From: JBCBEX01 sp038528235
GTDB lineage: Bacteria > Bacteroidota > Rhodothermia > Rhodothermales > Rubricoccaceae
Direction: 5' to 3'
NCBI GenBank assembly: GCA_038528235.1
Contig: JBCBEX010000064.1
Span: 1-24,592 of the forward strand
Length of the DNA: 24,592 nt
The notes under the pieces are model-generated. The model worked only from the letters and a program-made list of their open reading frames with translations. It was not told the origin of the DNA and made no database searches. Each line of letters begins with the position of its first letter. The first letter of the stretch is position 1. Positions 14,964 through 21,918 of the stretch are shown in pieces. Made by a program: the position numbers and the translations under genes.

Positions 14964-16454
14964 TTATCCGTTGAGGAGGCGCTGCACGACGGCTTCGAGA
15001 TCGTCGAGCTTGAACGGCTTCTTGACGACCACGTCGACGTGGTCGGTGCCGTCCTCAGCATCGGTGTCGCCCGTGAGGAGGATGATCGGCTGGCGCGGGT
15101 GATGCTGCCGGATGCGGAACGCCAACTCGCGGCCGCTCATCTCCGGCATCGAGAGGTCCGTGAGCACGAGGTCGTAGGGGTGGTCGGCGATGAGCGCGAG
15201 TGCCTTGTCGCCTCCTTCGGCCTCGTCGACCTCGTGGCCTTTCAGGCGGAGCAGGCGGCCCGTCACCGAGCGGACCATCTCCTCGTCGTCCACGACGAGC
15301 AGGCGGCCCGCCTTGGCTTCGGTCGGATGGAACGAGGGCTCGGGTGGATCGGTCGTGATCTGCACCGCACGGTCCGTCGCCACGGGGAACGTGAGTGTAA
15401 ACTTGGTGCCCTCGCCCGCCTCACTATTTACTTCGATGGTGCCTTCGTGCTCCTGGACGATGCCGTAGGACACGGTCAGGCCCATCCCGGTGCCTTTCTC
15501 GCCTTTCGTGGTGAACAGCGGTTCGAAGATGCGCGAGCGTACGTCCTCCGGCATGCCGCTCCCGTTGTCACGCACTTCGGCAACGACCCCGCGTGCCTCG
15601 TCCACGTAGGTCCGCACCGTGATGGTGCCGCCTTGGGGCATCGCCTGCACGGCGTTGAGGACGAGGTTGGCAAACACCTCACGCAACTCCGTGCCCGACC
15701 CCGCGATGTCGGGCAGTTCGGCGAGCTGCTTTCTTGTGCGGATGAGAATGCCCTGACGGCGTGGCTCGTTGTACCAGTAGGGCCGCGTCAGTGCGAGGAC
15801 TTCCTCGATCAACTCCGAGAGGTCGATGTGCTCGAAGCGCTCCTGTTTCTCGTGGCGGATGTATTGCTGGATCTTTTTCACGAGCACGGCCCCGTCGAGG
15901 GCGGCGCGCTCGATGGTCTTGAGCTGGCCCACCGCGTCGGTGGCGAGCGAGCCGTGCCCGCCGAAGAGGTTCGTGAGGTCGCCGCGCAGTAGCTCCGTGT
16001 GCCCGAGGATGGACGTGAGGAGGTTGTTGAAGTCGTGCGCGATGCCCATCGCCATCTGGCCGAGCATCTCCATGCGCCGCCGCCGCGTCTGCTCGGTCGC
16101 CCAACTCACGGGCTCCTGGAGCACCTCGCCCGTGACCATGACGGAGAGGTTGCCTGCCTGCTGATCGGGCAGGAAAATCGGCAGGAAGTTGAGCAGCACC
16201 GGGACTGGAAGGTCACGCTTGTGCCGGTCAACGAGGAAGACCTGGTTGGTGACGAGGCCGCCAGACGCCGCCTCGCTCAGGTATTCCTTGGCAAAGCGTG
16301 CGTCTTCTTCATTCATGGCCGCCCACAACTCGTCCGTGCCGAGAATCGACCCCCATGCGGTGTTGCAGTGAAGGCGACTACCGTCTGGGGCGCAGGTGGC
16401 GTAGAGAAGCTCGGGGGCGAGGAGCGGGAGAACGTCCGTTAACTCGGATGTCAT
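14964..16454 (-). CDS. Hybrid sensor histidine kinase / response regulator
   Basis: A 496-residue soluble protein. Residues about 8-115 look like a PAS-type sensor domain with no membrane segment. The dimerisation and phosphoacceptor domain has GIAHDFNNLLTSILGH with phospho-accepting His140, of the HDFNN subclass common in hybrid kinases. The ATPase domain has the N box (FANLVLNAVQAMPQGG), G1 (DNGSGMPED) and G2 (KGTGMGLTVSYGIV). A C-terminal receiver (about 383-496) has acidic pair Asp389-Asp390, phospho-acceptor Asp433 in LTDLSMPEMSG, and Lys479 in VKKPF, so it appears intact. The ATG at 16454 avoids an Arg/Pro-rich upstream extension. It is the last kinase of a minus-strand signalling cluster, 131 bp after the receiver-phosphatase gene. 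The signal sensed is unknown. Confidence 0.92.
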   Translation of the reverse strand: MTSELTDVLPLLAPELLYATCAPDGSRLHCNTAWGSILGTDELWAAMNEEDARFAKEYLSEAASGGLVTNQVFLVDRHKRDLPVPVLLNFLPIFLPDQQAGNLSVMVTGEVLQEPVSWATEQTRRRRMEMLGQMAMGIAHDFNNLLTSILGHTELLRGDLTNLFGGHGSLATDAVGQLKTIERAALDGAVLVKKIQQYIRHEKQERFEHIDLSELIEEVLALTRPYWYNEPRRQGILIRTRKQLAELPDIAGSGTELREVFANLVLNAVQAMPQGGTITVRTYVDEARGVVAEVRDNGSGMPEDVRSRIFEPLFTTKGEKGTGMGLTVSYGIVQEHEGTIEVNSEAGEGTKFTLTFPVATDRAVQITTDPPEPSFHPTEAKAGRLLVVDDEEMVRSVTGRLLRLKGHEVDEAEGGDKALALIADHPYDLVLTDLSMPEMSGRELAFRIRQHHPRQPIILLTGDTDAEDGTDHVDVVVKKPFKLDDLEAVVQRLLNG

Positions 16455-16585
16455 CGCGGAGGGTGGCGGAGTGAAAGGGCCGCGGTGGCAACGAGTGGGT
16501 GAGTGGCAGACAGTATACGCCCGGAAAGCTTGGCGACAAGGCGCGCGGTCAGCCGTTCGAAGTCGGGCCGCGTTCGGCGGTCCGC

Positions 16586-17803
16586 TCAGGCGCAAGGTGC
16601 GAGATACTGCACGGCGAGCAGCGTCAGGTCGTCAGCCTGTGGAGCGCCATGGGAAAACGACTCCACGGCACGGAGCAGGTGGCGGATGACCTCAGCGGGG
16701 GAGCGGTCGGGGACCGTGCCGAGACTCTCGGCGAGGCGCATCTCCTCGAACTGAGTGCCGCTCGTGTCCACGGCTTCGGTGAGGCCATCGGTGTAGAGCA
16801 GGAGCGTATCGCCGGGAGCCAAAGTGACGCGGTTGGAGGCGTAGGCGAAGTCGCTCGTGAGGCAGAGCCCGAGGCCGCGCGCGCACGGGCACGTTTCCCG
16901 TGAGCCGTCGTGGCGCAGCACCACGGGGTGGTGGTGCCCCGCGTTGGTAAACGCCACCTCGCCCGTCGTCAGGTCGAGCACGCCGTAGACGAGCGTGACG
17001 AACATGTGCTTCATGCTCTCCGGGTGGAGCACGCGGTTGGCGTGGCGCACGACCTCGTGGGGGGGGAGTCCTTGCAGCGCTGTGGCGCGGAGCATCGTCC
17101 GGGTGATCGCCATGAAGAGCGCTGCGCCGACGCCCTTGCCCGACACGTCGCCCACGACGAAGCCGAGGCGCGGCGGCGTGTCATCGGCTTCGTCACCCGG
17201 ATTGGGGTCGATCAGAAAGCAGTCGTAAAAATCGCCGCCGACCTCCTGGGCAGGCAGCATCGTTGCGTGGAGGTCGAAGTCCTCGCGCTCAGGGAAGGCG
17301 GGCGTCGCCGCGGGTAGCATCGAGAGTTGGATGCGGCTCGCGATCTCCAACTCGCGCTGGATGACGTTCAGCTGGCGCCGCAGCATGTCGGTCTGGCGCA
17401 GCTTGTCAAGCTCCTCGTGGGCCTTGTTGACGATGAGCGCGAGGTCCTCGAAGTTGATGGGCTTCGTGACGAAGTCGAACGCGCCGCGGTTCATCGCCGT
17501 GCGGATGTTGGCCATGTCGCCGTAGGCAGACACGATCACCACCTTGAGTGCGCGGTCCAGTTCGCGCAGCTTGCCGAGGAGCGTCAGCCCATCCATGCGC
17601 GGCATGTTGATGTCCGAGAGCACGAGCTCGATCTGCGGGTCGGCCTCGACCGCTGCGAGCGCCTCGACGCCGTCGCCCGCGAAGGTGAGCGCGAGCCGCC
17701 CCTCGCGCACCTGCCGCCGAAACTTGTGCCGGATCAGCAACTCCAGGTCGGGCTCGTCATCGACGACGAGGACGTGGATCGGCGCAGGTATGGGCTCGGG
17801 CAT
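16586..17803 (-). CDS. Receiver - PP2C-type (RsbU/SpoIIE) serine phosphatase
   Basis: A 405-residue cytoplasmic response regulator with enzymatic output. The receiver (1-125) has acidic residues Asp15-Asp16, phospho-acceptor Asp64 in LVLSDINMPRMDG and Lys114 in FVTKPINF. A coiled-coil linker (about 128-160, HEELDKLRQTDMLRRQLNVI) follows. The phosphatase domain begins at the A-S-R-I-Q-x-S-M-L-P motif and has metal-binding stretches QEVGGDFYDCF, FVVGDVSGKGVGAALFM, LLLYTDGLTEA and a final QADDLTLLAV. Such proteins typically dephosphorylate an anti-sigma-factor antagonist, activating a partner-switching pathway; no antagonist or anti-sigma gene is in the window. The receiver is closely similar to the next stand-alone receiver, including the unusual HKFRRQVREG insert. 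Confidence 0.94.
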   Translation of the reverse strand: MPEPIPAPIHVLVVDDEPDLELLIRHKFRRQVREGRLALTFAGDGVEALAAVEADPQIELVLSDINMPRMDGLTLLGKLRELDRALKVVIVSAYGDMANIRTAMNRGAFDFVTKPINFEDLALIVNKAHEELDKLRQTDMLRRQLNVIQRELEIASRIQLSMLPAATPAFPEREDFDLHATMLPAQEVGGDFYDCFLIDPNPGDEADDTPPRLGFVVGDVSGKGVGAALFMAITRTMLRATALQGLPPHEVVRHANRVLHPESMKHMFVTLVYGVLDLTTGEVAFTNAGHHHPVVLRHDGSRETCPCARGLGLCLTSDFAYASNRVTLAPGDTLLLYTDGLTEAVDTSGTQFEEMRLAESLGTVPDRSPAEVIRHLLRAVESFSHGAPQADDLTLLAVQYLAPCA

Positions 17804-17844
17804 GCGTACGATGTCGGGAGTGGTGTTCGATAGTTAGAATGAGG

Positions 17845-17852
17845 CAAATAAA
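17845..17852 (-). promoter_or_regulatory. Candidate -7 promoter element for the receiver-phosphatase gene
   Basis: On the minus strand TTTATTTG is one mismatch from TAnnTTTG. It lies in a distinctly AT-rich patch (about 17825-17868) in otherwise GC-rich DNA, 42 bp upstream of the start. No convincing -33 element was found. Confidence 0.3.
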
Positions 17853-17885
17853 AAACAATACTATAGACAGGGTTGGTGCTGCGAC

Positions 17886-18257
17886 CTAGCTGGCCAACTC
17901 TCGGATCTGAGCCTTGAGCGCGTCGAAGTCGACGGGCTTCGTGAGGTAGCCGTCGCTGCCGTAGGCGCGCGCCTCCTCCACGTAGGCCTCGTTCGCGTAG
18001 GCCGTCATCATGCACACCGGCAGCGTCGGCTGCGCCGTCTTGATGCGCTTGAGCAGATCGAGCCCGCTCATGCCCGGCATGTTGATGTCGGAGAGCACGA
18101 GCACGACGTCGGCCGGGTGCTCACTGAGATAGGCCAGGGCTTCCTCGCCCGAGAACGCGAACGCGAGCGCGATCTCGCCGCGTCGGATCTCCTTGCGAAA
18201 CTTCTGACGGAAGAGCAGCTCAACGTCGCGCTCGTCGTCAACGACTAGCACCTGCAT
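17886..18257 (-). CDS. Stand-alone receiver-domain response regulator
   Basis: A 123-residue single-domain, CheY-like protein. It carries the acidic pair Asp7-Asp8, phospho-acceptor Asp57 in LVLSDINMPGMSG, and Lys107 in YLTKPVDF, so it should accept a phosphoryl group. No output domain is attached. The sequence is about half identical to the receiver of the adjacent receiver-phosphatase and shares its QKFRKEIRRGE segment, pointing to a local duplication. The start at 18257 gives MQVLVVDDERD, with the first beta strand at the terminus; the frame is open upstream, but that stretch runs into the next gene. It lies 82 bp upstream of the phosphatase gene and 137 bp downstream of the aldolase gene. 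Confidence 0.93.
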   Translation of the reverse strand: MQVLVVDDERDVELLFRQKFRKEIRRGEIALAFAFSGEEALAYLSEHPADVVLVLSDINMPGMSGLDLLKRIKTAQPTLPVCMMTAYANEAYVEEARAYGSDGYLTKPVDFDALKAQIRELAS

Positions 18258-18305
18258 GGTTCGGGCGGATGGAGTGGATGGTGCACGAAGCCCACAGGAT
18301 ACGGT

Positions 18306-18338
18306 CTGGTGAACGAAAAGTTGGACGCGCTTCACCAG
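18306..18338. promoter_or_regulatory. Inverted repeat upstream of the stand-alone receiver gene
   Basis: CTGGTGAA (18306-18313) and TTCACCAG (18331-18338) are perfect inverted half sites with a 17-bp spacer, 49-81 bp upstream of the receiver start. It could be an operator or a weak hairpin ending the aldolase transcript; chance cannot be excluded. Confidence 0.25.
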
Positions 18339-18394
18339 TGGAAACGGGCGTGGACGGCGGCCTAGAGTTTTCGTCGCAACCGAGAGTTGCCGGA

Positions 18395-19300
18395 CTAGGA
18401 GGTGCCTTTCAGCGCGTGCGCCAGCCTCGCAGTGTCGGGCTCCGAGAGCGGGCATAGCGGAGGGCGGACATTCCGCCAACGGGCGTCGCCGGTCTGGCGG
18501 GCGAGAAGGGCTTTCTGTGCAGGAATGGCTCCGTAGGGTTGCACGGTCCGGCGGAACTGCGCGACGGTGGCAAAGCGGGCGTTGAAGGTCGTCCGGTCGC
18601 TCGCAAACGTCAGAATGGTCTCGGCGATGGCAGCGGCGTTGAGGTTGGCCGTAGCCGAGATGCACCCCGGAGCCCCGTGTGCGAGCGCCTCGGGCAGCAA
18701 CAGCTCCGTGCCAGGGTAGACTGTAAGCCCGTCGATGCCGAGCAGCGCGTGCGTGTTTGCCCAGGTGCCTGTCGAGTCCTTGATGCCGACGATGTGTTCG
18801 AGAAAGGCCATGCGTAGCCGCCGTACGAGGTTCACCGACCAGCCCACGCCTGCGACCTGGGGGATGTGGTAGAGGTAGACCTGCAGTCCCTCGGCCTGTG
18901 CGTTGACGTGCGCGATGAAGTGCTCAGCCCAGGCAAAAAGCCCGTCGTCCGTGACGTTGGGATAGTAGAACGGAGGCAGCAGTAGCACGCCCGCGCAGCC
19001 ATGTCGCGACGCCTGGGCGGCAAGGCGCACCGTGTCTGGCAGGTTCGTGGTCCCGACGCCCACGATCATGCGGTCGGGCGGCACGCCCGCGCCGACGAGT
19101 TGGTCGAGCAGGTGCACGCGCTCCTCCAACCCGAGGGACGCGGCTTCGCTGGTGGTACCGAACGGGACGAGCCCGGCACAGCCCGTGTCGAGGAGGTGCC
19201 GCGCGTGGGCGATCCAGCGTTCCTCGGCGACGCGCCCGTCGGTCTCGAAGGGGGTGAGGGGCGGCGCGAGGACGCCACGCAGCGGTTCGAAATCGGGCAT
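18395..19300 (-). CDS. DapA-family (dihydrodipicolinate synthase-like) aldolase/lyase
   Basis: A 301-residue class I aldolase of the DHDPS/N-acetylneuraminate lyase superfamily, a cytoplasmic TIM barrel acting through a Lys Schiff base with pyruvate or a related keto acid. Visible elements are the N-terminal GVLAPPLTPF, the pyruvate carboxylate-binding GTTSEA (residues 48-53), Tyr144 in LYHIPQ, and Schiff-base Lys174 in VGIKDSTG. It is close in length to authentic DapA, but GTTGE is altered to GTTSE and the Tyr-loop differs from the usual LYNVP, so the substrate may not be aspartate semialdehyde. The ATG at 19300 lies 1 bp from the stop of the upstream histidine kinase, which implies co-transcription with it. 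That is an unusual partner for a metabolic enzyme. The exact reaction is unknown. Confidence 0.88.
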   Translation of the reverse strand: MPDFEPLRGVLAPPLTPFETDGRVAEERWIAHARHLLDTGCAGLVPFGTTSEAASLGLEERVHLLDQLVGAGVPPDRMIVGVGTTNLPDTVRLAAQASRHGCAGVLLLPPFYYPNVTDDGLFAWAEHFIAHVNAQAEGLQVYLYHIPQVAGVGWSVNLVRRLRMAFLEHIVGIKDSTGTWANTHALLGIDGLTVYPGTELLLPEALAHGAPGCISATANLNAAAIAETILTFASDRTTFNARFATVAQFRRTVQPYGAIPAQKALLARQTGDARWRNVRPPLCPLSEPDTARLAHALKGTS

Positions 19301-19301
19301 C

Positions 19302-21281
19302 TCAGGCAGGGGGGTCGAGGGGGAGCGTGACGACGAACACCGCACCGCCGTCGGGGGCGTCCTCCACGGTGAGCGTGCCGCCGTGGCCTTGCGTCACGAA
19401 GTCGTAGCTCAGCGACAGCCCGAGGCCGGTGCCCGAGCCCGTCGGCTTCGTCGTGAAGAACGGCTCGAAGATGCGCGCGCGCAGGTCGTCCGGAATGCCG
19501 GAGCCGTTGTCCATTACGCGGATCTCCACCGTATCGGCAGTGCGCTCGGTGGAGACGGTAACGCGTGGGGTGAACGGCTTGCCATCGCCTTCGGCACGTT
19601 GCAACGACGGGTGCTCGGTCAGCGCGTCGAAGGCGTTCGAGACGAGGTTGACCACCACGCGGCCGAGTTCCTGAGGGGCCACGACGACCGGATCTAGCGA
19701 CTCGTCGAAGTCGTGCTCGATCTCCACGTCGTAGGCGCGCTGGCGCGCCCGAGCGCTGTGGAAGGCGAGGGTGACATGCTCAGCGACCAGGGCGTTCAGG
19801 TCCACGGCGCGGCGCTCGCTGCTCGTCGCTTGCGCATGGGCCATCATGCCTTTCACGATGGCGTCGGCGCGGTGCCCGTGCTGCGCGATGACCGCCGTGT
19901 TCTGCGTCAGCTCGTCCAGCAGCGGTGCAGGGTCCTCTCCCTGCGCGAGGGCATCGCGCAACTCGTCCGTGAGTTCCTGGGCGACCTCGGCGAAGTTGGT
20001 GACGAAGTTGAGGGGGTTCTTGATTTCATGGGCGATACCTGCCGTGAGTTGACCGAGGCTCGCCATCTTCTCCTGATGGATAAGCTGTTGCTGCGTCGCC
20101 TGAAGGTCGAGGAGCGACTGGTTGAGCGCCGCCGTACGCGACGCCACGAGCCCCTCCATCTCGTCGCGGTAGCTACGCAGCGACGCGGTCATGGCGTTGA
20201 AGTGCCCAGCGAGGTGCCCAAGCTCGTCGTGCACGACGACGGGAACAGTCTGGTCGAGGTCGCCCGCGTCGACCCGCCGGACGCCGCGCAGGAGCCGTTC
20301 GAGCGGAGCCTCCAAGCTGCTACGAAAGGCGTGGGGGTAGACGAAAAGAGTCGCCAATACAGCCAGGATCAGGAGCCAGGCTGGTCCAACCAGGTTGGCG
20401 TGCATCGCCTCGCGTGCCGTGCGCAGGGCGTCCAGATCAGCAGGGCGCATGTCCAGCGTCGGTATCACCGGGCCGACTTGGCTCAATTCCGCCGGAAAGC
20501 TGACGAACACGACCAGCGCGATCGTCGTCACGAGCGCGGCGAGCATCATCCCAACCAGCTTGGCCCGAAACGACGTGGGCTGCGGCGAATAGTTGACGTA
20601 GGCGAGGACCATCCCGAAGACGAACGACAGGACCGCTAGCCGCCCGAGGAGTTGAAGGGGGCGCAGAACGGGGACATCGAAGAGCAGGAGCAGTCCGGTC
20701 AGGAGAAAGCCGACCAGCAAGACCCCTACCAGGGAGAGGTAGGTCAAGTAGGCTACTGCCGCTCGGCGGCGGTCCTCGTTGGTGGACCGCCGTGCCCGGA
20801 GCCACTTGCGAACGAGTACGAGGAGCGCGAGGAGCACCGCTACCCCGACATAGATGCCCAACAGCTGCGCGGCCAGCGACTCCCAGCGGGGTGCGCGAAG
20901 GCTCGCGGCGAGAAGACCGAAGACGACGATGCCGGTCGTGCCGAGGCCGTAGGTCACGAAGCGCGTCTCGCGGCGCGAAGGCTCACCGAGCAAGGTATAC
21001 GCGAACAGAGCAAAGCTGAAGCTGAACAGGAACGCGCTCAGCCAGTCGAGAAGCATGAGCACTGACGACCACCCGACCCGGCTCGCTACGTCGGGCCAGA
21101 ACACCGACGACAGCCCGGCCGAGGAGGCGTTGCTGACGGCGATGCTGCCCATGAAGAGGGCGAGCCACCAGGTTGCCGCGTCTTTCTGCGGGGTGGCGAG
21201 CAGGTAGACGAGCAGCGGCAGCGCCATGGCCACGAGGACCAGGTTAAAGAAGCCTTCCGGTGTCAGGAGCAGGGCACTCAT
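19302..21281 (-). CDS. Membrane sensor histidine kinase with HAMP domain
   Basis: A 659-residue inner-membrane kinase. The first 230 residues contain about seven hydrophobic helices, forming a membrane sensor. An eighth helix (238-262), a short extracytoplasmic loop (263-300) and a ninth helix (301-317) follow. A HAMP linker (about 318-372, RVDAGDLDQTVPVVVHDELG) and a coiled coil precede the phosphoacceptor domain MASLGQLTAGIAHEIKNPL with His418. The ATPase domain shows LVSNAFDALTEH, DNGSGIPDDLR, FEPFFTTKPTGSGTGLGLSL and a C-terminal GHGGTLTVEDAPDGGA. It heads the signalling cluster and lacks its own receiver, so the downstream receivers are likely partners. The ATG at 21281 lies inside a 14-bp tandem repeat that duplicates the start region; an in-frame ATG at 21305 is an alternative. 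Confidence 0.92.
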   Translation of the reverse strand: MSALLLTPEGFFNLVLVAMALPLLVYLLATPQKDAATWWLALFMGSIAVSNASSAGLSSVFWPDVASRVGWSSVLMLLDWLSAFLFSFSFALFAYTLLGEPSRRETRFVTYGLGTTGIVVFGLLAASLRAPRWESLAAQLLGIYVGVAVLLALLVLVRKWLRARRSTNEDRRRAAVAYLTYLSLVGVLLVGFLLTGLLLLFDVPVLRPLQLLGRLAVLSFVFGMVLAYVNYSPQPTSFRAKLVGMMLAALVTTIALVVFVSFPAELSQVGPVIPTLDMRPADLDALRTAREAMHANLVGPAWLLILAVLATLFVYPHAFRSSLEAPLERLLRGVRRVDAGDLDQTVPVVVHDELGHLAGHFNAMTASLRSYRDEMEGLVASRTAALNQSLLDLQATQQQLIHQEKMASLGQLTAGIAHEIKNPLNFVTNFAEVAQELTDELRDALAQGEDPAPLLDELTQNTAVIAQHGHRADAIVKGMMAHAQATSSERRAVDLNALVAEHVTLAFHSARARQRAYDVEIEHDFDESLDPVVVAPQELGRVVVNLVSNAFDALTEHPSLQRAEGDGKPFTPRVTVSTERTADTVEIRVMDNGSGIPDDLRARIFEPFFTTKPTGSGTGLGLSLSYDFVTQGHGGTLTVEDAPDGGAVFVVTLPLDPPA

Positions 21282-21331
21282 GGCTGTGCACTCATGGCTG
21301 TGCACTTGTGGTATTGCACGTATGGAATTGC
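21276..21331. repeat. Four 14-bp tandem repeats over the kinase start codon
   Basis: Units ACTCATGGCTGTGC (21276-21289), an identical copy (21290-21303), ACTTGTGGTATTGC (21304-21317) and ACGTATGGAATTGC (21318-21331). They diverge progressively away from the gene. On the minus strand the identical first two units duplicate the start codon, placing another ATG 14 bp upstream in a different frame. Confidence 0.85.
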
Positions 21332-21343
21332 AGGCAGAGCGGG

Positions 21344-21493
21344 CGAAGGCAGCCGCAAGACGTACTCCGCGCCGCTGCCGGGGGCGTGCTCGACACCGCG
21401 CGTGTCGCCATGGCTCCGCGTCACGATCTCGTAGCTCATCGTCTGCCCGCAGTCCGAGATGGAGCCTGTCGGCCTCGTCGTACCGAACGGCTC
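21344..21493 (-). pseudogene. Decayed C-terminal fragment of a histidine kinase
   Basis: Read on the minus strand from 21493, the DNA encodes EPFGTTRPTGS, then a degenerate stretch ISDCGQTM, then SYEIVTRSHGD, GVEHAPGSGAEYVLRLP. It aligns without gaps over about 50 residues to the end of the intact kinase just downstream (EPFFTTKPTGS... SYDFVTQGHGG... VEDAPDGGAVFVVTLP), with somewhat more than half of positions identical. The glycine-rich G2 box (GTGLGL) is destroyed and no coding match continues upstream of EPF, so this is a relic of a related kinase gene that once lay directly upstream in the same orientation. Confidence 0.75.
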
Positions 21494-21498
21494 ACTGC

Positions 21499-21554
21499 CG
21501 CCGCTCGGCGGTGCATCCTCGGCGGTGCATCCTCGGCAGTCCCGCCGAGCGGCG
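21499..21554. repeat. GC-rich inverted repeat enclosing 14-bp direct repeats
   Basis: A perfect 13-bp inverted repeat (21499-21511 and 21542-21554; core GCCGCTCGGCGG) brackets two exact copies of CTCGGCGGTGCATC (21504-21517, 21518-21531), partly overlapping its left arm, and a partial third. It lies just upstream of the kinase relic in transcriptional sense. Confidence 0.7.
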
Positions 21555-21918
21555 CCGCCGCGTCGGGGCTACGGGCAGTGCCGACGAGCAGCGAGGCGTG
21601 CAGCGGTAGCTGCCTGGAAGACAGACACATTGGCGCGGGGAGGCTGGGGCAACGCCGAAGTATAGCGCTCCGCAGCAGCTACGCGGGGGTGTCTAGAAAG
21701 GTGCGGGAGAGAACCAGGTCATAGCGACGGTCAAGCCGCTGGCCGCTCCCGGCGGTGACTCCGCCCCCGCTGCGTTCGACTCGTCGCCTGATCCTACAGG
21801 ATCGCACTCCTCAGAATCGCAGTCCTTCTCCGCCTTGCCGTACCGAAATCGCTGCGGCTTGCCCGTCTGACCTGCTGAAGGTCACTACGCCCTAGGCCGT
21901 GTACAAAAGCCGCTCAGC
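21555..21918. other. Intergenic stretch with repeat-like segments, no gene seen
   Basis: No credible gene is present. Around 21790-21890 there are small inverted repeats (GATCCTACAGGATC; TGACCTGCTGAAGGTCA) and a near-direct repeat ATCGCACTCCT/ATCGCAGTCCT. They give the look of a dispersed intergenic repeat or the edge of a lost element. Confidence 0.5.
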
